Made by a program: the position numbers and the translations under genes
The notes under the pieces: model-generated
Told to the model about the DNA's origin: nothing
What the model saw: only the letters and a program-made list of their open reading frames with translations
Databases searched by the model: none
NCBI RefSeq assembly: GCF_905475395.1
Contig: NC_058337.1
Coordinates: forward strand, 90,886,368-90,950,367
DNA from: Chrysoperla carnea
Lineage: Eukaryota; Arthropoda; Insecta; Neuroptera; Chrysopidae
Direction: 5' to 3'
Length of the DNA: 64,000 nt
Shown here: positions 38,426 to 51,189 of the stretch, one piece after another
How the letters are laid out: the number at the start of each line of letters is the position of its first letter
Position numbering within the stretch: the first letter of the stretch is position 1

Positions 38426-40889
38426 ATCTAAGCAATGTAATATCAAAAATCCAACATTCTCAATATACTTCCAGAATTAGATAAAACAAAAACCATAGAT
38501 TAGAAGGTAAATTTTGATTAGGTATTACATAAAAACCAACCAAAGCTGTTTGTTGGTAGCGACAATAAATCATGAAAACTTGCACAGTCAATTTGATTTT
38601 ATGACTATTTTTTTAATCCTAAAAGATGATACCGGGTGATATTCGCTATTAAAATAAATAAAAATTTATATCGGGTTTAAAAATTTGATATACTATTTCA
38701 TGAGACACACAAACATTGGAACAAATTCAGTGCAAATTATTTTCGGTAAACTTTTGGTTTCATCTTTATTAGTTTTTTAGAAAGAAGAAGAGTATATTCT
38801 TTTGTATTAATAAATTGAATGGAATGGAATGTAATTAATCATTTTTAATGTCGATTTTATTAAGTAATATTTGTAAATATGAATTATTTTGTTATGTTAG
38901 GTGTGTCCAATGTTTATAAAAATAGTTTAAGCAAGTTTATTTAATAAATCTAAAATATAAGATTATTGTAATTCTAAGAATACACAAAACTTATAATTTG
39001 TAGAATTAATGAATTCGACATATAAATCGGTAAAGAGGCTTATAAAAGAAAAACAAATTATCTAACAGAAAATAAATCAGAAATCTAATGATATTGTAGT
39101 TTCAGCTGTCTCCAGAAATAGATATGTATGGCCGGCATCAAAAAATGCAGTGAAAAAAATATATTATACTTAAGCTTTATAGACAAACCATAAGATTTCT
39201 GCAATATTTTTCTATCAATTCAGAACAAATATACCTCTTGTGAATATAAAAAATGCCTATGTTGGTTCAAAAATATGTTTCACCCAAAAACTTGATTTTT
39301 TCCTTCCCACAAATTCGTGTTTATGTTAATTTGCATTTAAGAATTTTTTTGTCCTTCGGTTGCTTATCCCTTGGTCGAACAGAAATTTAAATTGTGAAAT
39401 TTTGTGAATGTATGCTTGACTTAGTTAAAATTTGACACGAAATTTTTTAATGAGAAAAATTTGCCGTTGGTTTTCAAACAGATATATTAGAATTCAAAAG
39501 AGATTTATGAAATTTAAGATTAAAAAATATAACTGAAATCTGAATATTTTAATTATCCATATTAAAAAAGTACCAAGAACCGACTGGCATAGATTACGGG
39601 ATATTTTTACTGAAATCTGTCCGAATGAGTCTCAATTGAAAGTCTTCTGTTTTACGAAAAAAAAGTATTTCTGCCGTTGTATCTGGTTTAAATATAATAA
39701 TAGAGTTTAACCTCCGTTTCTCTATTGCATTTTGATGTGGGTGGATTCGGTTACTTCGTTCTTATCCAAGCCACGACAATGTGATCAATTCTTCACCCCC
39801 ACTAATTATAATTGTTCACACTGCCGCTGTCTGGACTCGAACCCGGTCTAAAATATTTTTGTGGAAACTTCTGAAATGATTTTCGCTTGAAAAACACTAT
39901 CTATAATTAATTCCACCACCTCTTTTGCTGGAGTTTCATTTTGTATTTCAGTGATGCAATATTATCTTCTCTTCTAAATAATATGTAAATATTGAAATTT
40001 TGAGTAATCTTACATAATAGGAATTATAACATGCAACAATACTCATAAACCACATCCCAAAATATGTTTCACTAATTTATTTGTAAAAACAAAACTACAC
40101 ATTTTTGTTTTATTCAAAAAAATGAAAACATTAACCTTGCCTTAGTTTTTTTTGTAGCTTAAACAGTATCTTTACAATTAGACAATCAATGAACTCATTA
40201 TTTATAAGACCACAAAAAAAAGTAATTTATTTATCTCCAGAACAATTCATGCAAAAGAAATGACCGTCTATTGTATGTAAATTAATCATTACTATATATC
40301 AATTGAATTAAATTTTGTATTTTTTTTAATATGATTGTACTGTTTATTTTGTTTGCAGTGTTAAAATGAATAGAGAAGTAAAACGGTAATATCTTTTTTA
40401 CGTAATTTGTTTTTACAAAACAAATAAAGACATTATTATTTTAAATGTGTCGTACATTTAATGTTTTAATAATTCGATCACTACTTGAGAAAAAAAAATT
40501 ACAAAATTATATTATATGATAAATATGTTTTTTATTTTAAATTTCTAAACATAATTGTGGATAAAGATATATATCCACTGAAATATAGACTTAAGCACTG
40601 TACAGCTCTTTCAAATTGAGCAAGAGGGTTGGAAATATATTTGTTAATTGAGTTAATTGTTTAGATAATGTGTTTCGGTAATTTCAAACCCGCAGCTCTC
40701 CTTGTCTCCCTTTTTGTAGATATTTCATGATTAATAATATCATTCCGATGTGAGTTTGGTAATTGGGCTAAAATTACCTTTGAGCAGCTTGCTGTATTTA
40801 AAATGACGGCTTCTGAACTACTGAATGACTCATAAGTAAAAGGTAGGCTGAGATCAATCTGAAAAAATGAAGGATCATAAATGATAATT
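38426..40889. other. noncoding DNA with a SINE-like B box
   Basis: Mostly AT-rich. A perfect B box (GGTTCGAGTCC on the minus strand, 39843-39833) lies in a less AT-rich block from 39715 to 39850, but no A box is present upstream, so it is at most a 5'-truncated SINE. Confidence 0.4.
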
Positions 40890-41095
40890 TTTGCAGGGAA
40901 TATGGTGTGAAGAAGAAACAATAGAACATCTGCTGTGTCGTTGGTTATACAGAGAAAATGGCAGTGAAATATCTTAGAGTTTTCTGAAAATCTTAAAGAA
41001 GCCGTGTAAATGGACATCGAGAAAATAATGACCTCTACAAAAAACTGGAAATACGTTAACAAAAAAATAATAGAAAACAGGAAAATACATCGGGC
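40890..41095 (+). pseudogene. decayed LINE 3' coding end (jockey/R1-like)
   Basis: The plus frame near 40899 reads WCEEETIEHLLCRW, which resembles the Cys/His motif (EE.ETxEHLLC.C) after the RNase H domain in jockey- and R1-group LINEs. About 100 nt later another frame reads DIEKIMTSTKNWKYV, in the place of the usual D...I..F...T.W ending. Stops and frameshifts separate the two, so the copy is dead. The 133-codon antisense frame at 40661-41062 is a shadow of this remnant. Confidence 0.45.
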
Positions 41096-41616
41096 CTAAT
41101 TCCTCCGAGTGAATGGTGCACTGCTGAATGAGACCTTCAACAGTGAATTACCTAAGCTAGGTAATAATAAGTTATAAAATTTTTAATTTACTTCATTTTT
41201 CCATCTTCTCATTTTTGCCATAATTAACTTCTATTAAAGATTCATCATATGACTATTATTGGTGTAACCTAAAATGTCTTAAATACCAGGTATAGTAAAA
41301 GTAATATAGTTAAAACTGTTTGATTCATAAAGTCATGGGTAACTAACTTATCGTTCAATTCGTCTTATTAATTAAAAATTATAATTAATAATGTCAATAT
41401 TGTACTTATTCTTTTATATCCGCATACTTTATAAGCCTTAAATAATGGTAATAAATTCTATTTATGTCATATTAATTACATGGATGATAATAAGTTTAAA
41501 TTGATTAATGCAATCAGTACATCCTTATAGGAAAAATATTAAAAATTGAAATATTATGCGGCGCCATTGGATAACACTAATTATGTAATGAACATTAATA
41601 TATCTTATTATGCAAT

Positions 41617-41818
41617 AATTCCGTCCGCGGGAGGCTTAGGGTAGCGGGTAGTGCATGATATATGCATGAAGGAGGTGCACTCAGCCTCTGAAATTGAGCA
41701 GCTGATAAATGAAATTATCAGCGAGCAGGTGATAAAACACATATATGGTATCACAATGGGCTCTATAGCCTAAATGTGTCCTTTGTGGACAGCCAATATA
41801 ACCTAACCTAACCTACCA
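41617..41818 (+). mobile_element. tRNA-derived SINE, truncated and internally deleted (copy 2)
   Basis: Starts within the tRNA-like head (AATTCCGTCCGC), so the A box is gone. It joins GTAGCGGG directly to TAGTGCATG at 41648/41649, removing the segment that holds the B box in copy 1. The body and the end (GTGGACAGCCAATATAACC) match copy 1. The tail is TAACCTAACCTAACCTACC and is better preserved than in copy 1. Confidence 0.8.
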
Positions 41819-44435
41819 TAATTGGGAGAAATATTTCAGTTTTCTTTTTAAAGATATCGAAAATCTATGGTCATTTATATATTAAGACGAAAATTCATTC
41901 AATCAGCTTACATTTTGAAGTAAGTTAGTTTAAGGGTTAAGCATTTAAGCAGTGAATACACGTTTACGGGCATTTTTCATGGTAACGAAACACTACTTTT
42001 AAAACATTAAAACATTTTGCTATTTTAGAGGTTGCAATCTGAAATATTTCCAGTCCCAGATTCCTTTGTGACTATCATGCTTGATTGAATCGAAAATCGT
42101 ATACATACATTTGTTGAAAAATAAATTTTAATTGCTAGACATTTTTTAAAATTACACCAAATTTTTGAAATTGTGCTATTTGCCATTCTTATTTTTTTAT
42201 GACATCAAGAATAAATTTTAACTGCCTACAGTCAAATCTAATATTTTATGTCAGATAATTAGTCAACTAAACGTACCCTTGAATAAACTTAAAAGTACGG
42301 AAATTTTTTAATGGAATTTTTTTTAATCAGAAAAATTCCTGTAAATTTATTTTTAAATCAAAGTATATTTAGAAAGTTGTTTTTAATGTGAAAAGAGGAT
42401 GCCTTTATTAAAATAACAAAAAAAAAAAAAATCATCCATGGCAGTATAAGTAGGTAACTACAACTAGGATATCATCACAATTATAATTTATTACTGAATT
42501 TATTACAATTTAATTATTATTTATTGTTTTAAATCATGATTCATTTGTCCATGATCAAAGAAGAACATTATAGATCAAATATGTGATTATATGTTTATTA
42601 AATAAAATCATCACAATAGAGATCGGGACCGCAGGATTATTTAATATTCTTTAATAGCAATAAGGTTCAGAATTATGTTAATTTTTGCGCCAGGTCTTTA
42701 AAATATTAATCGGTGTATTCCAATCATGTAGTGTTTTTTACGTATCATGTACGTGCATTACGCATGTTCCACAATCCTAAGCCTCGTGGGTTTTCTTGAG
42801 ACTATGGAATTGCATTTCTTATGTAGACCTCGCAGAAAGACCGTGTGCAGTGATCTATACAGGCAAATATAAAACCGCAAAGTGATTGGTACCTATATCC
42901 GTGACCTGGACCAAATTGAGTGTTTGTCCCAACTATCAATTTATTGATCGCACAGTACTTTTGTATATATCTCCAATTCTCTAGGTTGTGCTTTTAAACC
43001 TAAGTTGATACCCTAACTGGGCTGTTAAAATAATCCTGCTTACTTAATTCGAATTACTGTGATGTTGTGTGTATTCCGATTTTTAATAACATAGTTCGGA
43101 AATTATTTTATCGAAAACTTGAAGTGAAATAATTAAATAATATTCTCTCATACGTTTTTTGTTAAGAGATCCATAGCTAATAACAAATAATCTATGATGA
43201 GGTGAAATCAAATTTCTTAATAAAGCATTCAAATTTTAACTGTATCGTCAAAATGTGGTATTTAGTTTCTATTTTTCAATAAATTAATTGTGGAATGTAC
43301 AGAAAAACCTTTTCCAAAACTATTTGCACACTTAACTGAGTATGGTCTTAAAAGTTCAACAGGACTATATTGTTAGTTTATCACTATATTTATGTGGTCG
43401 GACTAGCATTCTTTAATAAGTTAACAATAATATCTGAACATGTTTCTCGAAATAACGAACCTTGCATTGATTTTCAATGAGCCTGAATCGCGATAGAAGG
43501 CTTTTGATCAATGAGACGCTGTTTATAGGCTTTATTTTGATTAAATAAGTATAATGATGGGTTCAACCATGATGTGTATAATGTAGTGATATTATAGCTA
43601 AATGTCCTTCAGAAACTGGATAGAGGCTCTATGGTATGTTTGAATTTTTTACTGGATTCAATGTAGGTACTGCTCGTTTGTGTAGATATTATGTATTTCA
43701 TTTTTAGAATGATGCATCGGGGACAGTTACCAATGTAGGTATATTTGCTCAGCAAAATACTGTATTGTTAGCAAAATGATAGAGGGGATTTAAAAAAGAA
43801 ATCTCACAAACGGGGTACACAGCTCTTTATTGGGTATCAGGTTATGGTGTCTAAATAAAGAATTTTCTATTAACAAACTAATAAAAGAGTTTTTGTATTA
43901 CATGTTTAGCTGGTTTTTTGACCGTTTAAAAATTACATATGAATCTTTTATGATTAAAATGGTACTTTATATTAGAAAACCCAATGAGAGTAATATGTGG
44001 AATTACTATTAATTTTTCAATGGGATTCACTATAAGTTATGAAATATTCAACCGAAACATGAAGTTAGATTGTTAATATTGAAACATGTTATGACATGTA
44101 ATTAGATTTATTTTATAAAATATATTAAATTGTAGACTAAAAGCTATTTTACTACGTTATGTTTGTTGACCTCCGCAATTACCTCCAATTTAGTGTAATT
44201 GTTAAAAATAACTTTTTAATTTTAAATCAGGGTGTGCGTGTATTCTTGCTTACAAAATTTTCTGAATCCCCTTAAGGAATATATACTTCTTTAATTAATT
44301 TGTTTACAAGATGCATTATTTTTTTGGATAATATACTTCAGACTTCAAAATCAAAATTTTCTCAATAAAAAAACTTCTTAGAGCAACCAACACATTTATG
44401 ATAATAATTTCAACACAATCATATATAAACATGAT
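41819..44435. other. noncoding DNA
   Basis: No supported gene or classifiable repeat. A patch at 42740-42960 is less AT-rich but has no motif I can name. Confidence 0.45.
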
Positions 44436-45218
44436 ATAAAAATATCGGTATCTCAAAATTACTCAAAAATAATGATTTTAGAAAAAAAAAAGTTAAATAC
44501 TAAAGTAGAAGGGCTCAAAGAGTTTTACTAGGTTATGACTTTGAACCTTGAACGGGATTTTCGGGTTTTTTGAACGGGAAGATTATTTTGTACCTCAATT
44601 ATTTATTATAATCTTGCTACTTATTCTTTTATCAGAGTTTATCAGAGAAAAAAATGTTTTTGTGACAATTTTAAAATTTATCACAGAATATGGCATTTTA
44701 TTTTTAAACCCCCGAACCAAAAATGGGGTGTTCTAAGTTTGGAAGCTGTATATGTCTGTCCGTCTGTCTATGGCATTGTAGTGCCTAAACGGGTGAACCG
44801 ATTTGTATTTTTTTGTTTCATTTTTAAAGTTAATTTAATGGGGAGTATTTTTAGCAACGCTTCAAGTGCGAGTGTAGGGTTCCCTACTCAAAACAATTAA
44901 AAAATAAGGGATGATCTTCCAAATCGGTTCAGTTTGGTGAAGGTTCTAAGGAAATCATGTAAAAAAAAAATAAACACTCAAAAATAATAAAAAAAAGCTG
45001 GCTGTCAAAAACAGGGTATTACACACCCTCACTGACAACCTAACTCCATATAGATTCATTCACTACGGTGCAAGAGTTAGATATAAATTAACTTAGAAAA
45101 TCGACTCCAAGGTCAGGTTAAGATTCGTCATGTAATACAACTCTTTGAATCCTTCAATAATTACTTTTTTTCTAAAACTATTATTTTATGAGTAATTTTG
45201 GATTACCGATATTTTTTT
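44436..45218. mobile_element. fold-back element with about 100-bp inverted arms
   Basis: The left arm 44436-44548 (AAAATATCGGTA, CAAAATTACTCA, TTTTAGAAAAAAA, TCAAAGAGTT) is matched by the reverse complement of 45114-45218, with the same words in the same order and small indels. Arms are outermost and the interior is unrelated to them. No transposase frame exists inside. The interior carries a member of another dispersed repeat at 44707-44950. Confidence 0.65.
44707..44950 (+). repeat. dispersed repeat (CCCCCGAACC...GGGGTGTT head)
   Basis: AAACCCCCGAACC and ATGGGGTGTTCTAAGTTTGG head a block with CTGTATATGTCTGTCCGTC, AACGGGTGAACCGATTTG and, near 44920, AAATCGGTTCAG. The same head-to-tail order is seen, more decayed, at 2826-2925. 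It is nested within the fold-back element, so it was either carried by it or inserted into it. Confidence 0.5.
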
Positions 45219-48200
45219 ACACTCGGTACACATAATTCAAAGTAGTGATTGCATTAGTAATATCACAATTTATAAATAGTCATAAATTGAAAAATAATAA
45301 AAATAAAACCGTTCTATAAAAATGATTCTTGTTTGACCTTTTTACTATAAAATTCGGTAGCCAATATAAGACTTACATATTACATCTTGTAGGTACAGTT
45401 ATTTCTCATAACTTTTACTCTTCATGTACACATTATAATAAATATATATAATAATCTTAAAGTCATGATGTATGTAATATACACACACATACCTTTAATT
45501 TTTCAAGGTTTATCCTATTAATAACTCACATAATAAATAACTCATTTTGTTTCTTTTCTATACTCACGTACGTGCAAAGAAGTAAAACACACCTTTTTAT
45601 ATTTTATTTTATAGTAATGAAATGTTAAATGAAATGAAGATCAGCATCACTAACACGCCTAAATGTGTAAAAAGTTTACCTACATGATGGATGATAAAAC
45701 TTAAAAACAATTACATAAAAATTTCATTTTTAACAAAATTTTATAAAAAAATATTAAAAAAAAAAAAAAAAATGTTTACACAAGGAGCTATTAAATGTTT
45801 TTTTCATTGCTCATATTTTTCATTGCTCGAATATTTGATAAATGATGCTGCTCGGAGTGATGCACGAGTGTGAAAAGTTTGTACCGAGCTTGTCCCCATG
45901 AGTTTTCAAAGGTTCTTACAAAAAATGGTCAGTTACATTTCTGGTCTCTTTTTTAGAAGGTGAATAAACACATTACTCCTGACTGACATAGAAACTAGTA
46001 TAAGAAATGTCTGTCAACATAATTTTTTACAATAAATTTGTTACATTTGTTTTTGTTGTTTTCCAGTGTACTTGGTGTTTAAACCCTTGTTATAATATAA
46101 AATAGTCTTATTAATATCTCCAAAGTATGATCCCTGAAATGTATAATTTATAACTCTATTACTCGAATATTATCATTGAGTGTAACGTGTTATTAAAATA
46201 AGGTCCCATTAACAGTCATGAAATTAAAAATAAAGATATATGTATAAGTACTTTCAAAAATAAAAAACAATTAATAACGAAGAAGCGGCATAAAAGCATT
46301 AAAATTATTTTGTGTATTAAAAAAATAATAAATAATTATGTGCAATATATTCGTTGTATTCAACTTCCATTCAAAAAAGTTTTAAATAACTTCCATATGC
46401 ACATAAAAAATTATTTTTATCGTCTTCAAAAGGCAGTTGATAATATTGAATAACAAAAAGAATTTTGCTTCAATAAACTTACCATGAGCATATTAATTTA
46501 TCGGTTCGTCTTAAGAATACTCTTTATTATTTTTTTCTTGCTAGGTAAAAATGGAACACATAAAGCTAATTTTAGTGTCTGTGTATCACAGTCGTTATTT
46601 TAAAAGCATGCCGATGTGTATAAATATGTAACCCGTTTGGAGATTATTTTTTACATCAAAACATTACAAAAAGCGTATAATCAAAACATTTAAAATTTGT
46701 GCTAAATCAGCCTGGTTTTTAATATAATAATGCTTCGAACAAAATTTGCATTTTCCTGAGGAAATTTGTTGTTTATTCAAATTTTTTTTATTTGGTCCTG
46801 TCTACCCTCTTTTTAAGACACTTTTATTAGTTTCATACGTATGTTAGTATTTAACGGAAATTTTGAACATGATTATGACCCCTTCAAAACGTCGGTTTCA
46901 CTCAAAATTCGACATAATTATCGTGAACCGATGAGAGCTCAATAATTTAAAAAGTTTATTTGATTATCCTGATCAGAATTTTCATTCTAACGATTTCCAT
47001 ATCTGATAATATATAAATTTATTTGCGTTCCCACCATATTTATATTGAATTTTTGATAAAAAAATAATAGTCTAAAAAACTAAAAAGAAGTAATAAAGAA
47101 ATTTACATACAAACATACATACATATATAAATACAAGATACGCACAAAAAACATCATCACTCCTTGGCAGTCGGGTAAAAATTACAACAAAACGCTGTTA
47201 TGTAGGTAAAATATGATGTAATATAATAATAATACTTCCATGGAACAACATCAGCTTTGATAATAAACTTACATCAATAAAAATGGTAAACAGAAGTCAA
47301 TTTCTTGTTAATTATAATTCATTTAAATTACCTGAAAATACAGAGACTTTATGACATTCGGATGATAATATTGTGAATTAAATAAGAGAGCGCAATAGGT
47401 AATAATTACATAACTTTTTAAATATTGATTGGTACGTATGATTTGTATTTTTTAATATCTGTCAGACCTAATATAATTACCCAAGTCATTCAATATTTTT
47501 ATATTCATTAAAATTTTTATAAATAAATTGTTAGCTGAAACAATTTACTTGGTATTTAAATTTATTGCTTACTGGCACCGCTGTAACTCGAAACAAAACT
47601 ATTTTATCGCGAATGTGGATTTTTCACTAAAACACGTAATTCAATTCTATCGAATTATGCCTTTTTTTGCGGTTTCGAGGAAATTAATTCTGTGGGATGA
47701 AAGAAAGACCCTGTATTATTTAAAACTTTGTCTCATATTGTACACCAGGTATTAACCCGAGCTGGATTTATGTAATTTTCCAGGTAAAAGTATTAAAAAA
47801 TCATTCTTTTATGAAAATTCAACGTTGTGTAAGAATTTCTAGTAAATCTACTTTTCGAGTGTTTGGTCTCTCGCAAATAAGTAGGTACCAGCTGTTTAGT
47901 TCACACTTTCGTATAGTACATTCCACGAGTATGAGAGAGTACATACATGTGTACTCATTAAGCAATATGTATAAACAAGAGTGCATGTGTTTTAGCTTCA
48001 GTACGAAATCAGGTTTTGTCCGATTTGTGTTGTGTTTTCGTTTTGAATGAAATGGAAGTATAATAAATTCTAATTTCGAGAGTTCAACATTCCCGAATTT
48101 TCCAGACTTTCTGGCGGATGAAATCCAGTTGTTGTTCACTTACGCAACATACCTTTTTAGTGAACAGAGTTATGTTTTTGGAATTGAGCATTAATCGAAG

Positions 48201-48764
48201 AATAGTACTTGAACATCTATCAAAGTTGATTGCTATGATTTGGTCATGGCTGATGGAAGGTCTGAAGCACGATCAATGAGTATCGGCTAAACATTTGGGT
48301 CAAGCATTAGCCTAGCAAGGCAAAGACAACCGGTCAAAAACTTACCAACATTAATCACCATCATTGTGCCATGATTGATTGATGATGGGATGATAACACT
48401 ATAATGACTACTTTGTACACCTTGTAAAAAATTAATCAATTATATCTTTATCGAATACCCTATGAATGACAAAAAAACAAAGTAAGTAAACATTTAATAT
48501 AAATTCGATTTACGATTTCATAATATTTAGTAATCAATATATTAATTTTATATAGCCGTCCATAACCATTATTACCCATACCCAAAGGGATAAATCAAAA
48601 TGATTACATCATCTTTTGACATTCATTATTTACTTAAAGAAATTGTAATCAATTCAAAAGATGACTCTTTTTTGGTTATTATAATATGTAATATTACAAC
48701 GACGCAATACCATGGTTGTGTTAAATATATAATTCGCAGAAGCTGCGTTAGCTAAGTAAATTCC
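45219..48764. other. AT-rich noncoding DNA
   Basis: Contains an A-rich run near 45757 and ACATAC-rich sequence at 47105-47140. Overlapping open frames on both strands at 47528-48139 carry no recognisable domain. Confidence 0.45.
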
Positions 48765-49900
48765 CTCATAGATTGAAAAAAATTACCCTTTTTTCTTAAA
48801 ATCGAATGCTGCATTTTTAATTTTTCAAAAATTTTTATTTCGAAAAATAAGCACATAAAGAAAGGCGATAAAGCACATAAAAAATCACAAGGGTCCTTTT
48901 TAGCTTACAACTGACCAAAACGTGAGTGTTTTCTTTCGATTAAATGCGATATTTACATATTTTTAAGTCGAATTTCCTCCGAAAGCTGATGATATTCGAA
49001 AAAATAGTTTGGATAAAAAATGTTAGTTTTTTTATGAGAATAAACTTTCTAATTTAAAGTACTTTTCTTTCTCTTGCCGTTTAGGATCTAAACTGTCTAT
49101 TTAAGAAACCAGGAGAACTAGGTCCAATCTGAAGTCAGAACATAATGTGTCCCATCAAACTCAGCAACTTTTGTTAAGTCATTTTTTTTAATATTAACTG
49201 GAAAGTAAGGTATTTGTTTTATAGATTAAAATCACCCACCCTGCATGTACATATAAATACATATATACATATATATATATCTTAATATATATATTTCTTG
49301 TGTGCGTGTGTATGTAATTGAACTCCTCCTAGACGGCTGGACCGATTTTGATGAAATTTTTTCTGTGTGTTCGTGGAGATTCGAGAATGGTTTAGATTTA
49401 CAATTTGGTCCAGTACAACTGTTTTTGAGGGCTCCGTACCAAAAAAATGAAATTTCATTAAATGGTGGGAGCGCATATAAATCATATCACATTATGTATA
49501 CTATGTGTACTATGTATTTTTAATAGTATTCAGGTATTGTCAATAGGCATTTATTAGAGCCATATGCGAGCGCAGCGAGCTCTACTATCAAAGGTCAGGC
49601 CAAAGGTCGAAGGTCAGGCCACTCCAATAAATAGGAGTTAAATTGGGGTTTAGCGGGATGGGTTTAGCGGACAGGCTAAACGTAGTATAGGTATTCATGA
49701 ATTGGAGTTACGTTTTTACGGGACAACGCCCGTCGGGGCCGCTAGTATATATATAAATTTTTATTTTAACGATGGTTATTTTTGACATATATTAGGTTAT
49801 TTTTTCAAAATTCCGCCGTCAGTTCAAATTCAATAGCTCCATTCTATCGGAAATTCGCTAACAAGTGAGAATATTTTTTGTGTAATCATAAAATTTTAAT
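48765..49900 (+). repeat. dispersed repeat copy A, split by a Helitron
   Basis: The 5' block (TTTTTCTTAAAATCGAATGC at about 48791, then TTTTTATTTCGAAAAATAAGC) and the 3' block (TTTTAACGATGGTTATTTTT at about 49763, then GGAAATTCGCTAACAAGTGA) match, in order, the uninterrupted copy at 54775-55220. The Helitron at 49280-49745 lies between the blocks. Class of the host repeat is unknown. Confidence 0.55.
49280..49745 (+). mobile_element. non-autonomous Helitron, intact ends
   Basis: The 5' end is TCTTAATATATATATTTC, the 3' end CGCCCGTCGGGGCCGCTAG. It has a GCCC-GTCG-GGGC subterminal hairpin and the terminal CTAG, and lies between A/T-type flanks (...ATATAT | T ATATAT) as Helitron insertion requires. 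The internal GGACCGATTTTGATGAAATT and GAGCGCAGCGAGC are typical of insect Helitrons. At 466 bp it has no Rep/helicase gene. The 73-codon frame inside it is not a gene. Confidence 0.8.
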
Positions 49901-51189
49901 AAATGAAAAGGTCGAGGCAATGAAACATCCACAATTACGTACAACATTAAAGCGGCTTTGTTTTGTAGAATAAATATATTTGCATATTACTTTTACTTGA
50001 AAGTTTTAAAATGAGCTTATATTAAGATGTATTTGTATGAACGATATATTGTTTTATTTTTTTATTAAGAGATGTTCAAGGTAATGATGTTCGATTTACT
50101 GAATGTAAGAGGTGCAGTTACCAATTATTAACGTGGTATCAGTTTACTTTTCGACAGATGATACTGTGTGATCAGACAAGTTTGGTAAACTTTGAATGCA
50201 ATGCTAACCACTCAATTATAAAACAAGTGATTTATGTAAAACCGAAAGAATTAGTAATAAAATGATAAAGCCAAACTAAAAAAAATAATTGATCGTATTG
50301 TTTTGCTTTAAAATTATTGTTCATAGTTGATTTATTTGGTAACAGCTTCAAAATGTTTTATTAAACATGATCCCAACTGTTGCCATAATTCTTTGCAGTG
50401 GTTTCCGGTATTGATAAAAAACGTATACCTGTTACAAATGGTCATTTATTGTTGTTACACAATCACTTAGATATAATAAAAGAGGCTTATATAAGATAAC
50501 AGAGGATATATTATATAACAAAGATAAGGCGTTGATAATTATTCTGTATATACCATAGTTATTCCAGGGAAAGGAAAACTACTTCAGTATATGTCTTACC
50601 GTCAAATAGGGATTTCATCAAATGATGGTGAAAATAAAGTACAGATGTAAATTTATAGTCGTTATAAATTACCTGTATAAAGAAGAACCTTTTTCTACTT
50701 TGTCCGATTCCAAATGGCTGTAACTTGGAATATACAGGTTGAACCATTTAATCTATACATCTAAATATCTAGCTTTGTAGCTGAGCGATCAAAAAATAAC
50801 TTGCAGAGTGCGGTGAGGGCTACCATAATAAATAAAAATTGCAGAGTGCGGTGGGGGCTACCATGTTCTAACATCAAATTGGTTCTAGTTTTCGGGTTTT
50901 TTTAATAGCAAATTTTGATCCTAATCGGTAATAGATGAATAACACTTCACTAAGAACTATATTAGTTATCTAAAACATAAAAAATGTTCAAAATCTGTTA
51001 ATTTGCAATTTAGTTAAATTCATTGTATTGGAAAACATTTTACTTTTATTTTTTTTTATTTTACTGCTAGAGTACGGTGAAAGATAATCCGTATTGTCGG
51101 AGTTCATTAAAATATTTACGATTGATTCTTCTTGGCACTGCCTAACTGTCTTCGGTTCTAGCGACATATTTTTCGCTATTTTCGAGAGT
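49901..51189. other. noncoding DNA
   Basis: No supported gene. It includes the short tandem duplication described at 50802-50866. Confidence 0.45.
50802..50866. repeat. 26-nt sequence in two copies, 36 nt apart
   Basis: TGCAGAGTGCGGTGAGGGCT ACCAT recurs as TGCAGAGTGCGGTGGGGGCT ACCAT with a single change. The GC-rich word is conspicuous in its AT-rich surroundings. Confidence 0.7.

Noticed and set aside
39833..39843. Perfect B box GGTTCGAGTCC on the minus strand as a tRNA gene
   Set aside because: No A box or cloverleaf upstream; at most a truncated SINE.
40661..41062. 133-codon minus-strand open frame
   Set aside because: It is antisense to LINE remnants that read EETIEHLLC on the plus strand; no independent evidence for a gene.
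41795..41817. TAACC repeats as interstitial telomere DNA
   Set aside because: Only about three units, and they form the 3' tail of the SINE.
47528..48139. Several open frames on both strands (up to 106 codons)
   Set aside because: Mutually overlapping, with no recognisable domain; likely a chance effect of a less stop-rich patch.
49302..49523. 73-codon frame with GWTDFDEIF-like text
   Set aside because: It lies entirely within the non-autonomous Helitron and is the translation of its repeat core.
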